Position numbers and translations under genes: made by a program. DNA of 22,498 nt from CAZWHE01 sp964633825 (GTDB lineage: Bacteria; Planctomycetota; B15-G4; CAYZWU01), in the NCBI GenBank assembly GCA_964633825.1, contig CAZWHE010000057.1, forward strand, positions 1 to 22,498, given 5' to 3'. This document shows positions 6,829-15,313 of the stretch, piece after piece; the first letter of the stretch is position 1, and each line of letters begins with the position of its first letter. The notes below the pieces were generated by a model, which was not told the origin of the DNA, did not search any database, and saw nothing but the letters and a program-made list of their open reading frames with translations.

Positions 6829-7487
6829 TTGAACGCATACGAAGGCATGTTTGTTATTGACGCCCGCCACGCAGGAAAAGAGGGCCGGGAGATCGAGGAA
6901 AAGATCGAAGGCCTGGTCAACAAAGTCGGCGGGGAAGTGGTCGGAATGAAACGGTGGGATGAAAGAAAACTGGCATATGAGATCAAAGGATGCGGGACCG
7001 GGATATACATGCTCACCTACTTTAAAGGCGAGCCCGATATGGTTCAGGGTCTCAACAGGGAGTGCAAGCTTTCACCCTTCGTCCTGAGACTCTTGGCGTT
7101 GAAGGTCAATGAGATTCCCGATATCGAATCGATTGAAACAGCATCGGAAGCCGGCAGAGAGGGATCGGGTTTCGATAGATCGAGGGTCGGGAGTGAGAAT
7201 AGGCCGGTTAAAAAAACCGCCGGTCGGGAGACCGAAGCCGCCGGTCGGGAGACCGAAACCGCCGGTCGGGAGACCGAANNNNNNNNNNNNNNNNNNNNNN
7301 NNNNNNNNNNNNNNNNNNNNNNNNNNNNNNNNNNNNNNNNNNNNNNNNNNNNNNNNNNNNNNNNNNNNNNNNNNNNNNCGCCGGCGATAAACCCGTCGGC
7401 GTGAGCGAAGAGAACGCTGAGACTTCTGTCGAAGAAGAAAGCGACGAATCCCAGCCGGAAGAGGAAGCAAACAAACCAGTGGCTTGA
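6829..7487 (+). CDS. rpsF: Ribosomal protein bS6 with repeat-bearing tail (interrupted by assembly gap)
   Basis: TTG start at 6829, with AGGGAG at 6816-6821 as ribosome-binding site. The protein opens with the S6 pattern (M)NAYEGMFVID and has a complete core to about residue 100 (KRWDERKLAYEIKG, YMLTYFKGEP, LRLLALKV). After the core comes a polar tail, then three copies of (T/A)AGRETE, then 100 N. Downstream of the gap the plausible frame is AGDKPVGVSEEN... ending EEANKPVA at TGA 7485-7487. The N run as given shifts the frame; continuity needs a true gap length equal to 2 modulo 3, which is what extra 21-bp units would give. First gene of rpsF-rpsR-rplI-dnaB. Confidence 0.92.
7216..7278 (+). 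repeat. In-frame 21-bp tandem repeat in rpsF, at edge of gap
   Basis: Three complete units (7216-7236, 7237-7257, 7258-7278) differ only at the first base. Each carries CGGTC-GGGA-GACCG, a 5-bp stem closed by a GGGA (GNRA-type) tetraloop, with 7 bp between hairpins. The array stops exactly where the N run begins, and the first bases after the gap (CGCCGGC) match the start of another unit, so the true array is longer. Confidence 0.9.
7279..7378. other. Assembly gap (100 N) inside rpsF repeat array
   Basis: Exactly 100 N, a conventional placeholder for a gap of unknown size. It lies within the 21-bp tandem array, probably because short reads could not span the repeats. Confidence 0.97.
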
Positions 7488-7577
7488 TCCTTTTTCACCG
7501 GGATGGTTTTATCCGGATCTTTTAAACTCTTCTAAAGGGAAACCGAAAGGAATCACGAAACACGAGGTTCAATAGAT

Positions 7578-7811
7578 ATGGCATTTAGAAAAAAACGGTT
7601 CAAAAAGTTCAACGAAAAAGGGCGCTGCAGGTTCTGCCGGAGCAAATCCAGAATCAACTATAAAGAAGTAGGCACCCTTCAGAAGCTTTGTACGCAGCAG
7701 GGTAAGCTCTTTTCCCGCAAGCGTTCGGGCAACTGCGCCAAACATCAGAGACAGCTCAAGGTCGCCGTCAAGCAAGCGCGCTATCTGGGTCTCATGCCCT
7801 ATACGGGTTGA
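7578..7811 (+). CDS. rpsR: Ribosomal protein bS18, zinc-binding form
   Basis: 77 residues, the usual length. A basic N-terminus is followed by C17-x2-C20 and C53-x2-H56, which look like the zinc ligands of the cysteine-containing (C+) S18 type, plus a further Cys38. The conserved end is KQARYLGLMPYTG. S18 binds S6 in the 30S platform, consistent with its place after rpsF. No ssb gene separates rpsF and rpsR, unlike in many Firmicutes. Confidence 0.95.
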   Translation: MAFRKKRFKKFNEKGRCRFCRSKSRINYKEVGTLQKLCTQQGKLFSRKRSGNCAKHQRQLKVAVKQARYLGLMPYTG

Positions 7812-7870
7812 TTCGTCAGGGGATCCGGGACGGTTTATGGAATCTGACCATACGTTGAGGAAAATAAATC

Positions 7871-8401
7871 ATGGAAGTTATTCTGCTTGAAAACATCGAC
7901 AATCTCGGCCACCGGGGTGACATCGTAACCGTCAAGGACGGCTACGCACGGAACTACCTGATTCCGGGTAACAAGGCGGCCTTTGTGACGGCCGACAATA
8001 TCCGCAGATCCGAGCTCCTGAAAAAGAAGTATATCCAGGAGGAAATGGAGCGTTTGGGGACACTCAAGGAGCTGGCCGCCCAGCTGGGCACGATCTCCAT
8101 CACGATTCACGCCAAAGCCTCCGAAGAGGGAAATCTGTTCGGTTCCGTGGGAACGATCCAGATTCTCGATGCTCTCCGGGAGCAGGGATTCGAGATCGAT
8201 CCCAAGACGGTCAGGCTTGAAGAAAACATCAAGAAGCTGGGTATCTATCCGGTGCCCATCCACCTGCATGCCGATATCCGGACGGAAATCAAGCTGTGGG
8301 TCGTTGATGAAGAAAATCCCCTGGAACAACCCGATGAGGAAATCCCGGACAATGCCTCGGACAAGGAACCTGGCGGATCGGCGGAAGCCGGTTTAGAATA
8401 G
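7871..8401 (+). CDS. rplI: Ribosomal protein bL9 with acidic C-terminal extension
   Basis: 176 residues against about 148-150 usual. The N-terminal domain opens MEVILLENIDNLGHRGDIV, with NYLIPGNKAAF following; a long connecting helix (LKKKYIQEEMERLGTLKELA) and a C-terminal domain (GNLFGSVGTIQI, LGIYPVPIHLHADI) follow. About 28 residues rich in Asp, Glu and Pro extend past the normal end. Ribosome-binding site GAGGA just upstream (7857-7861). Confidence 0.96.
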   Translation: MEVILLENIDNLGHRGDIVTVKDGYARNYLIPGNKAAFVTADNIRRSELLKKKYIQEEMERLGTLKELAAQLGTISITIHAKASEEGNLFGSVGTIQILDALREQGFEIDPKTVRLEENIKKLGIYPVPIHLHADIRTEIKLWVVDEENPLEQPDEEIPDNASDKEPGGSAEAGLE

Positions 8402-8449
8402 GACCACTGAGACGCGGTATTTCAAAACAGTGCAGTTGGGGGAAAGGTC

Positions 8450-9847
8450 ATGCCTGTCGAAGAACCGGTTGAAAACAGGCTGGAAGAAACCGTCCCGCCT
8501 CACGACCGCGAAGCCGAAATCTGCGCGCTCGGCTCGATGATTCTCGACAGAGAGACCATCGGGGATGTCTCGCTCATCGCCCAGCCCAAAGATTTTTACA
8601 TCGACAGCCACCGTGAGATCTTCACCAGACTCCTGGCCCTTTATGAGAAGGGCTCGGCCGTCGATCTTGTCATTCTGAAAGACGATTTGACCAGGACCGG
8701 TGTTCTGGAACAGGTGGGCGGCGCCGAATTCCTCGTTTCTCTCGCCGAAACGGTCCCGTCGGCCGCCAATGCCGAGCACTACGCCGGCATCGTACGGGAC
8801 AAGTCGATTCAGCGGAGCCTCATCAGGGAGGCGACACGCATCATCCGCGAGGCACGCTCCGATCCCGAGGATGTGGATAAGCTCCTTCACAAGGCGGAGG
8901 AGCTTATCTTCGGGATATCGGGCGTCGACGAGGAAAGAACAACGGAGTCGATCGATTCTCTCGTGAAGGAAACGATGAGGAGAATCGACAGCCTGCAGGA
9001 CGGCAGTCCCGGCCGGATCACGGGGCTCAGCACGGGGTACAGGGAGCTGGACAGGATGCTGGACGGGCTTCATCCCGGCGAGCTGGCCATCATTGCCGCC
9101 CGCCCCAGCATGGGCAAGACGAGCCTGGCTCTCAACATCGCCGACAACATCGGGACCCGGGGCGGGCACGGGGTCTATGTCTTCTCGTGCGAGATGCTCC
9201 GTCAGCAGGTGGCGCAGAACATGCTCTGCGCCAACGCCAGGATCAACGGGCACTCCATGAAGCTGGGAGATTTATCCGACGCCGAATGGCAGGAGCTGCC
9301 GCTGGCGGCCGACAGGCTTTCGCGCGCTCCTATCTTTATCGACGACACGACCGGAATATCGATCGGCGGGATCCGGGCCAAGGCGAGGAGATTGCTGGCG
9401 CGGCACGGTGATATCAGGCTCATCATCGTCGACTATCTGCAGCTCCTGACTGTTGACGGAAAAACCGAAAACAGGCAGATCGAGATCACCAAGATCTCGC
9501 AGGGTCTCAAGCAGATGTCGCGGGAGCTCCACGTTCCCGTCATCTGCCTTTCCCAGCTCAACCGCTCCCTCGAGCTGCGAAAGGACAAGATTCCGATCAT
9601 GGCCGACCTGCGCGAATCCGGATCGATCGAGCAGGACGCCGATGTGATCATCTTCATCCATCGCGAAGAGATGTACGAAGGCTCAACCCCGGAAAATAAA
9701 AACAAAGCAATATTGAAAATTGCCAAGCAGAGGAACGGTCCCACGGGACAGCTGGACTTTCTCTTTTTCAACGAGTTCATGCGTTTCGAACCGCTCCATT
9801 TCGTCGAGTCGAGGGAGACGGTCAGCTCGGAAGAAACCAGATTATGA
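8450..9847 (+). CDS. dnaB: Replicative DNA helicase DnaB
   Basis: 465 residues, typical length. The N-terminal DnaB domain begins with PPHDREAEICALGSMI; the RecA-like ATPase domain holds Walker A ARPSMGKTS (about 217-225), the Walker B-like region LIIVDYLQLL, SQLNRSLE and the arginine-finger region KQRNGPTGQ. No intein. It unwinds DNA ahead of the fork as a hexamer. It closes the rpsF operon, and its stop overlaps the bamA start by ATGA, so the two are likely translationally coupled. Confidence 0.97.
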   Translation: MPVEEPVENRLEETVPPHDREAEICALGSMILDRETIGDVSLIAQPKDFYIDSHREIFTRLLALYEKGSAVDLVILKDDLTRTGVLEQVGGAEFLVSLAETVPSAANAEHYAGIVRDKSIQRSLIREATRIIREARSDPEDVDKLLHKAEELIFGISGVDEERTTESIDSLVKETMRRIDSLQDGSPGRITGLSTGYRELDRMLDGLHPGELAIIAARPSMGKTSLALNIADNIGTRGGHGVYVFSCEMLRQQVAQNMLCANARINGHSMKLGDLSDAEWQELPLAADRLSRAPIFIDDTTGISIGGIRAKARRLLARHGDIRLIIVDYLQLLTVDGKTENRQIEITKISQGLKQMSRELHVPVICLSQLNRSLELRKDKIPIMADLRESGSIEQDADVIIFIHREEMYEGSTPENKNKAILKIAKQRNGPTGQLDFLFFNEFMRFEPLHFVESRETVSSEETRL

Positions 9848-12294
9848 GGAGATTATCCCGGCTCGCCTGCGCGGCGTTTGTTTTTTTCCTTCCCGGATTT
9901 CTATCCGCCCGCCCGGGCTGTCTCCCCTTTCCCCAGGAAGGGGAGCGCATCGTCGAGGTCGAGATCAGGGGGCGGGCGCGGATATCGGAACACAGGATCC
10001 TCAACAGTCTCCAGACCCGCGCGGGCGGGGTCTATTCCCAGGAAACGGTCAAGGAGGACATCGAAAGCCTTTTCGAGAATCCCTTGTTCCGCATCCGTGT
10101 GGGAGAGGTCCTGTGTGAAAACGTCGCCGGCGGCGTGAAGGTCATCTTCGTGCTCAAGCAGGAAGACCGGATCGGCGGGATCCGGTTCGAGGGCGTCGTG
10201 GAAGAGGACGAGGACGAGCTCAGGGAGCTTCTGGGCATCACCGAGGAGACGGTCATTTCTCCCTTTGACGTTTCTCTTTATGTGAACAAGGTCCGCGAGT
10301 TCTATCAAGAGAAGGGCTATTACCTCGTCGAGGTCAACAGCTGGGCCGAACCGGCCGAAGGAGGCGCGGTCGCCGTCCTCGAGATTTTTGAAGGGGAACA
10401 GGTTTCGGTCGAAGAGATCATCTTTCTGGGCTGCGATCGGCTCGACAAGGGCAGGCTCGAAAAACAGATGACAACGGACGAGCCTTTCCTGGGTCTTTTT
10501 TCGAGCGACCTGAGGGCCGATGTTCTTCAGAGGGACATAGCCGTCCTCAACCAGTACGCCAGGAACGAGGGTTTCCTTGACGCCAAGATCTCCCTCGAGG
10601 AGATCAGGCTCAACGAGGATCACGACGGGGCCGTTATCGTTATCAGGATTCAGGAGTTCGAGCGTTACAAGGTGGGTCGAATCGATATCGGTTTCGGCAC
10701 AAAGCGGAATCCCGCACAGGAGAGTCACTTTTCCAGGGAGACCGTCCTCGATAACGTGGTGACCGTAACCGGCGATGATTACAGGATGTCCCGAATCGAG
10801 AGGGACCTGCGCCGCATTAGGAAGTTTTACGGAGATCGCGGCTACATCCGCGCCGAGATTTATCCCCACGAGACTTATTCCGAAACGGAGCCCGTGGTCA
10901 ACCTTACGTTCTGGGTGAACGAGGAGGGCGAGAAAAAAGTCCGCGATGTCATTGTCTCGGGGAATACGAAAACAAAGGACAAGGTGATCAGGAGGGAAAT
11001 CACCCTTTATCCCGGCGACATTTTCAACCGAACCGAAAGCGAGTGGAGCAGGGAGCAGCTCCACGCGCTTCAGTTCTTTTCCGACGAGAGGGGCATGCCG
11101 CGCGTCCTCCTCGGCCCGCGCAAAACCGCGGCGACCGGACTGGAAGATCTCGTTGTCGATATCGAAGAAGGGGAAACGGGATATTTCATGTTCACTCTCG
11201 GCGCCAGCACGGACGGCGGTATTTTCGGGGGCGGCTCGATCAACAAGTCCAACTTCGACATCGCCGATGCCCCCTCATCCCCCTGGGCGGCCGTTCCCGA
11301 GTTTTTTTCCAACGAGGCGTTTCACGGCGGCGGGCAGACGCTCAGGCTCTCGGCCATGCCCGGCACACGGTTCTCGACATACAACCTCTACTTCTACGAG
11401 CCATACCTTTTCAACACGCAGCCCTATCCCATCAGCTTTTCCTTCAACACATACCTCTCCCACGACAACTGGTACTACGACGTGAAGCGCACGGGGCTCT
11501 CCACCGTGCTGGGCGTGAGGCAGAGCAGGGAGCTGAGTGTGAGCCTGGGTTTCCGGAACGAGCTGATCGATGTGAGCGGTTTGAGCACTTCCGCTCCCCT
11601 CAATATCAGACAGATGGAGGGCGGGACGGGACGCCGTTCGCTCGAGACCGCCATCATGTTTCATAAGCTCGACAGCCCCTACAACCCGACCCAGGGTGTT
11701 TCGACCAGGCTGTCCTTCGAGTACAGCGGGGGGTTCCTGGGCAACGATCTCGATATGTTCCGAACGACTCTCGACATGAAGAGTTATTTCCCTGTCCTTG
11801 AAACCGCCGCCGGCAAGACCCATCTCCTCATTCTCAGCTCGTCTGTCGGATTCGAAAGGGAACACAGCGACATGGCCAGAATCCCGATTTTCGAGCACTT
11901 CTTCGTGGGCGGAGCATCGGGTCTTTTTCCGTTGCGCGGATTCGATTATAGGGGCGTGGGCCATCACGTGGCGGGGGATCCCGTGGGCGGCGAGTATGCC
12001 TACTCCATGTCGGCCGAGTACATGGTTCCGCTCTACTCCCAGTATGACGCCCAGTACGACGTGGAGAAACCCATGCTCCGGGGGGTCGTCTTCATCGATG
12101 CCGGCGGCGTTGCTCCCAACATCCGGTGGACGGACGAGATCCACCGTGTCAGGATGAGTTACGGCGTGGGGCTGCGCATCGAGCTTCCCGTCTTCCAGGG
12201 CCTGCCCATCGCGCTCGATTACGGTATCCCCTGGAAAAAATACAGAGAGGACGAGCGGAGATCGTTCAGTTTCAGTATTAAAAAATTATTCTGA
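9844..12294 (+). CDS. bamA: Outer-membrane protein assembly factor BamA
   Basis: 816 residues. A signal peptide (about 1-22, hydrophobic core ACAAFVFFLPGFLSA) leads into several POTRA repeats; IVEVEIRGRARISEHRIL and VRDVIVSGNTKTKDKVI are their clear starts. Next comes a 16-strand Omp85 barrel (about residue 430 on) with the loop-6 motif LRGFDYRG and the end FSFSIKKLF, whose final Phe is the usual outer-membrane targeting residue. It inserts beta-barrel proteins into the outer membrane. It overlaps dnaB by 4 bp and is followed by a skp-like gene and lpxD, the classical bamA-skp-lpxD order. One POTRA-region stretch is acidic (EEDEDELRE). Confidence 0.95.
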   Translation: MRRLSRLACAAFVFFLPGFLSARPGCLPFPQEGERIVEVEIRGRARISEHRILNSLQTRAGGVYSQETVKEDIESLFENPLFRIRVGEVLCENVAGGVKVIFVLKQEDRIGGIRFEGVVEEDEDELRELLGITEETVISPFDVSLYVNKVREFYQEKGYYLVEVNSWAEPAEGGAVAVLEIFEGEQVSVEEIIFLGCDRLDKGRLEKQMTTDEPFLGLFSSDLRADVLQRDIAVLNQYARNEGFLDAKISLEEIRLNEDHDGAVIVIRIQEFERYKVGRIDIGFGTKRNPAQESHFSRETVLDNVVTVTGDDYRMSRIERDLRRIRKFYGDRGYIRAEIYPHETYSETEPVVNLTFWVNEEGEKKVRDVIVSGNTKTKDKVIRREITLYPGDIFNRTESEWSREQLHALQFFSDERGMPRVLLGPRKTAATGLEDLVVDIEEGETGYFMFTLGASTDGGIFGGGSINKSNFDIADAPSSPWAAVPEFFSNEAFHGGGQTLRLSAMPGTRFSTYNLYFYEPYLFNTQPYPISFSFNTYLSHDNWYYDVKRTGLSTVLGVRQSRELSVSLGFRNELIDVSGLSTSAPLNIRQMEGGTGRRSLETAIMFHKLDSPYNPTQGVSTRLSFEYSGGFLGNDLDMFRTTLDMKSYFPVLETAAGKTHLLILSSSVGFEREHSDMARIPIFEHFFVGGASGLFPLRGFDYRGVGHHVAGDPVGGEYAYSMSAEYMVPLYSQYDAQYDVEKPMLRGVVFIDAGGVAPNIRWTDEIHRVRMSYGVGLRIELPVFQGLPIALDYGIPWKKYREDERRSFSFSIKKLF

Positions 12295-12306
12295 TTGGAG
12301 AGAGAG

Positions 12307-12897
12307 ATGTCCCGGTTGATTGCTGTTTTAATAATCATTGCGGCCGTGATGACGGCCGGTTTTGTCGAGCTCAGCAAGTGCGGGGGCGAAGCGCCCGGGC
12401 TTCGCAGGGGAGCGATAGGCGTTGTTGATCTCTCGCGCGTTCTTCGCGAGCACAAAGGCGTGGCCGCCTCTCTCAGCGGCTTGGAACAAAACGCGCGGAA
12501 GAGCCAGGAAGAGCTCGACGGCTTGAAAACCGAGATCGAGCAGCTCTCCATGGAGCTTGTCGTCTATGCCAAGGGGAGTCCCGAGTACGTCAAAAAGGAA
12601 TTCGAACTGGAAAGGAAGAGCCTGGCCTTCAAGCAGAGGGGCTACGAGCTCCAGTACGCCCTCGATTCGAGCAAGGCCGAGGTTCTGGGCAGCGCCTGCC
12701 GCGGGATCAGAGATGCCGTTGCCGCTTATGCCGAACAGCACGGCCTCGATGCCGTCCAGGCGATTCCGGCCGATATTCCCGACCTGAGAAGCGATCCCCT
12801 GGGTGTTCTCAAGTGGATCGACGGGACCGGTCTGATCTGGTGCAATGACGAGCTTGACATCACCGATGCCGTAATTACCATCGTCAATGGAACATGA
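12307..12897 (+). CDS. OmpH/Skp-like periplasmic chaperone
   Basis: 196 residues. I placed the start at ATG 12307, with GGAGAGAGAG at 12297-12306 as ribosome-binding site; a TTG at 12295 in frame is less likely. It has an N-terminal hydrophobic segment (LIAVLIIIAAVMTAGFV), then IGVVDLSRVLREHKG, the opening strand of Skp-fold proteins, followed by a predicted coiled coil (residues about 55-125). The Cys near residue 24 is preceded by Lys, so it is a poor lipobox. Sequence is divergent; the call rests on fold pattern and position between bamA and lpxD. Confidence 0.7.
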   Translation: MSRLIAVLIIIAAVMTAGFVELSKCGGEAPGLRRGAIGVVDLSRVLREHKGVAASLSGLEQNARKSQEELDGLKTEIEQLSMELVVYAKGSPEYVKKEFELERKSLAFKQRGYELQYALDSSKAEVLGSACRGIRDAVAAYAEQHGLDAVQAIPADIPDLRSDPLGVLKWIDGTGLIWCNDELDITDAVITIVNGT

Positions 12898-12990
12898 TAT
12901 CCGACCCGGATCTTTCGCTGTGAAGCACGGCCGGAGCCTTCCAATGCGAATGGGGCCGCTGCGAAACATCCGGACTTTGGGGATGAGGCT

Positions 12991-14028
12991 TTGAACAAAA
13001 CGCTGAATCAAATCGCCGAAATAGTCAACGGCATTGTCGAAGGTGACGGCGACACGGTGATTACCGGTCTCTCGGGAGTTCGCGAGGCTAGGCCGGGATC
13101 GCTGACCTTCATAGCCGACGAGAAATATCTTCCGCTGCTCGCAGAGTCCAAGGCCTCGGCTCTGGTTGTTTCAAAGACTCTCGAAGTGAAGGGATTTCCT
13201 CTTGTCAGGGTGGACGATCCCGGCCGGGCGTGGGGCGATCTCCTCGAGCTGATCAAGCCCCCGGCAATGTCCATCCCCAAGGGAGTCGATCCCTCGGCCG
13301 TGATCGGTGAGGATGTGACGCTGGGCGGGGATGCCTCCGTCATGGCCGGCGCCGTCGTCATGAAGGGGGCCGCCGTAGGCGATGGGACGGTCCTCTACCC
13401 CAATACCTTCATCGGACATGATGTCCGCATCGGACGGGACTGCCTGATCTATCCCGGGGCCGTGATCCGTGAACGCGTTATCGTGGGCGACCGCGTGACG
13501 ATCCAGCCCGGGGCCGTGATCGGCTCCGACGGTTTCGGGTACGAGATGAAGGAGGGGCGCCTCGTCAAGCAGGAGCAGTTCGGCACGGTCGTTATCGAGG
13601 ACGACGTGGAAATCGGTGCGAACGTGACCATCGACAGGGCGCGCTTTTACGAAACCCGCATCGGCCGCGGAACCAAGATCGACAATCTGGCTCAGCTGGC
13701 CCACAACGTCGTTGTCGGCGAGGGCGGCATCATCGTCAGCCAGGTCGGGATCGCCGGGAGCGCCCGCCTCGGAAAGAGGGTGACCCTGGCCGGCCAGTCG
13801 GGTGTTGCTGGTCACATCACGATCGGCGATAATGCCGTAGTCGGCGCCAGGGCCGGTGTGACCAAGGACCTTCCGGCGAACAGCGTCAGCTACGGCAACC
13901 CCGCCGGAGACAGAATCAAGAAGCAGCGTGAGATCGTCAGCTTGCGGAAAGTGCCCGAGCTTCTGGAAATCGTCAGGGAGTTGAAAGAGAGGATCGCCCG
14001 ACTTGAAGCGCAATCAAAGGACGATTAA
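12991..14028 (+). CDS. lpxD: UDP-3-O-(3-hydroxyacyl)glucosamine N-acyltransferase LpxD
   Basis: 345 residues, TTG start. It adds the N-linked 3-hydroxyacyl chain in lipid A synthesis. The N-terminal uridine-binding domain (TGLSGVREARPGSLTFI) is followed by a left-handed beta helix of hexapeptide repeats; catalytic His238 lies in QLAHNVVVGE and the substrate-binding segment is GSDGFGYE. A C-terminal helix closes the protein. The 93-bp gap before it holds no clear promoter. Its 3' end overlaps lpxC-fabZ by 26 bp. Confidence 0.96.
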   Translation: MNKTLNQIAEIVNGIVEGDGDTVITGLSGVREARPGSLTFIADEKYLPLLAESKASALVVSKTLEVKGFPLVRVDDPGRAWGDLLELIKPPAMSIPKGVDPSAVIGEDVTLGGDASVMAGAVVMKGAAVGDGTVLYPNTFIGHDVRIGRDCLIYPGAVIRERVIVGDRVTIQPGAVIGSDGFGYEMKEGRLVKQEQFGTVVIEDDVEIGANVTIDRARFYETRIGRGTKIDNLAQLAHNVVVGEGGIIVSQVGIAGSARLGKRVTLAGQSGVAGHITIGDNAVVGARAGVTKDLPANSVSYGNPAGDRIKKQREIVSLRKVPELLEIVRELKERIARLEAQSKDD

Positions 14029-15313
14029 GGAAACCGTTGAGTTCTCGGGTGTGGGGCTGCACACGGGAAAAGAAACGCGGATCCGGGTCAAGCCCGCTCC
14101 CCAGAACACGGGCGTGGTCTTCATCCGCTCCGATCTTCCCGACCAGCCCCAGATTCCGGTCCATGTGGATTACGTTGACGATACGCGGAGACGAACCTCT
14201 CTCAGGAACGGCGAGGCCCTGGTTCACACGATCGAACACCTCTTCGCCGTATTGAACGTGCTCAGGCTCGACAATCTCGAGATCGAGATCGATTCCGACG
14301 AGATCCCGGGAATGGACGGCAGCGCCGCTCCCTTTTTTGAAGCGCTCCAGGCGGCGGGCGCGGTGGAGCAAAAATCGCAGCGCAAGGTTTGCGAAATCAC
14401 GACTCCCATCGTGGTGGACGAGAACGGGTGTTCCCTCACGGCCCTTCCTCCCTCCGATGCCGGCGGGGAGATGAGTCTCAGTTACATGCTCGATTTCAGA
14501 GGGAGCGGAATCGCTTCCCAGTACCTCGATTACACGGTGAGCGAGGAGACCTTTTCCGGTGAGATCGCGCCTGCGCGAACTTTTTGCTTCGAACAGGAAG
14601 CCGAAGAGCTTCTCCTGGCCGGATTCGGCAAGGGGGCGAATCACCAGAACACGCTCGTGATCCGCGACGGCCAAATCGTCGAGAACGAGCTCCGTTTCTC
14701 CGATGAATTTGCGCGCCACAAAATCCTCGACCTGACGGGCGATCTCTTTCTCATCAACGCCGACCTTTCCGCCCACATCATCGCCGTTCGCTCGGGCCAC
14801 AGGGACAACATCAAGCTCGTCCGCAAGATCGTCGACGAGATCGAGATGAGGGAGATGGCGGGCTCGACCGGCGTCGATTCGGGGATGGACATTCAGGAGG
14901 TCTTTTCCCTCCTGCCGCACAGGTATCCCTTCCTCCTCATCGACAGGGTGATCGAGCTCGAGGGCTACAGGAGAGCGGTCGGGATCAAGAACGTGACGAT
15001 CAACGAGCCGTTCTTCCAGGGCCACTTTCCCGGACAGCCGATCATGCCCGGGGTTCTCATCCTCGAAGCCATGGCACAGCTCGCGGGCGTCCTCCTTCTC
15101 AGGCGGCTCGAAAACACGGGCAAGCTCGCCGTGCTCTGGTCGATCGACAAGGTGAAGCTTTGCAAGTCGGTGATCCCGGGCGACCAGCTCAGGATCGAGA
15201 TCGAAGCGACGAAGGTGAAGGACCAGATGGGCCGGGTCCAGGCCAAGGCCAAGGTCAGCCAGAAGCTCGTCGCCGAAGCCCTCCTCACTTTTACCCTCGT
15301 GGACGCAACCTGA
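14003..15313 (+). CDS. lpxC-fabZ: Bifunctional LpxC-FabZ fusion
   Basis: 436 residues. Residues 1-280 are UDP-3-O-acyl-GlcNAc deacetylase: MKRNQRTIKETVEFSGVGLH opens it, with E78/H79 in HTIEH, H239 and D243 in RHKILDLTGD (zinc site), and H266 in SGHRDN. Residues from about 296 are 3-hydroxyacyl-ACP dehydratase FabZ, with His341 in QGHFPGQP and Glu355 in LILEAMAQ. Both active sites are intact, with only a short linker. TTG start at 14003, inside lpxD, chosen because the conserved LpxC N-terminus begins there. The fusion couples the committed lipid A step to fatty-acid elongation and is known in FCB and other phyla. Its stop overlaps the lpxA start (TGATG). Confidence 0.96.
   Translation: MKRNQRTIKETVEFSGVGLHTGKETRIRVKPAPQNTGVVFIRSDLPDQPQIPVHVDYVDDTRRRTSLRNGEALVHTIEHLFAVLNVLRLDNLEIEIDSDEIPGMDGSAAPFFEALQAAGAVEQKSQRKVCEITTPIVVDENGCSLTALPPSDAGGEMSLSYMLDFRGSGIASQYLDYTVSEETFSGEIAPARTFCFEQEAEELLLAGFGKGANHQNTLVIRDGQIVENELRFSDEFARHKILDLTGDLFLINADLSAHIIAVRSGHRDNIKLVRKIVDEIEMREMAGSTGVDSGMDIQEVFSLLPHRYPFLLIDRVIELEGYRRAVGIKNVTINEPFFQGHFPGQPIMPGVLILEAMAQLAGVLLLRRLENTGKLAVLWSIDKVKLCKSVIPGDQLRIEIEATKVKDQMGRVQAKAKVSQKLVAEALLTFTLVDAT

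Noticed and set aside
6521..7278. CRISPR array
   Set aside because: Repeats are head-to-tail 21-bp units within open reading frames, without unique spacers and without cas genes.
7379..7404. Premature end of rpsF at 7404 when the N run is translated literally
   Set aside because: The 100 N is a placeholder; the adjacent frame gives an acidic tail ending at 7487.
9901..11064. 387-codon minus-strand open frame opposite bamA
   Set aside because: Antisense of clear POTRA repeats; composition typical of a reverse-strand shadow.
15160..15312. Upstream extension of lpxA giving 318 residues
   Set aside because: Lies inside FabZ; ATG 15313 in TGATG gives the normal LpxA length.
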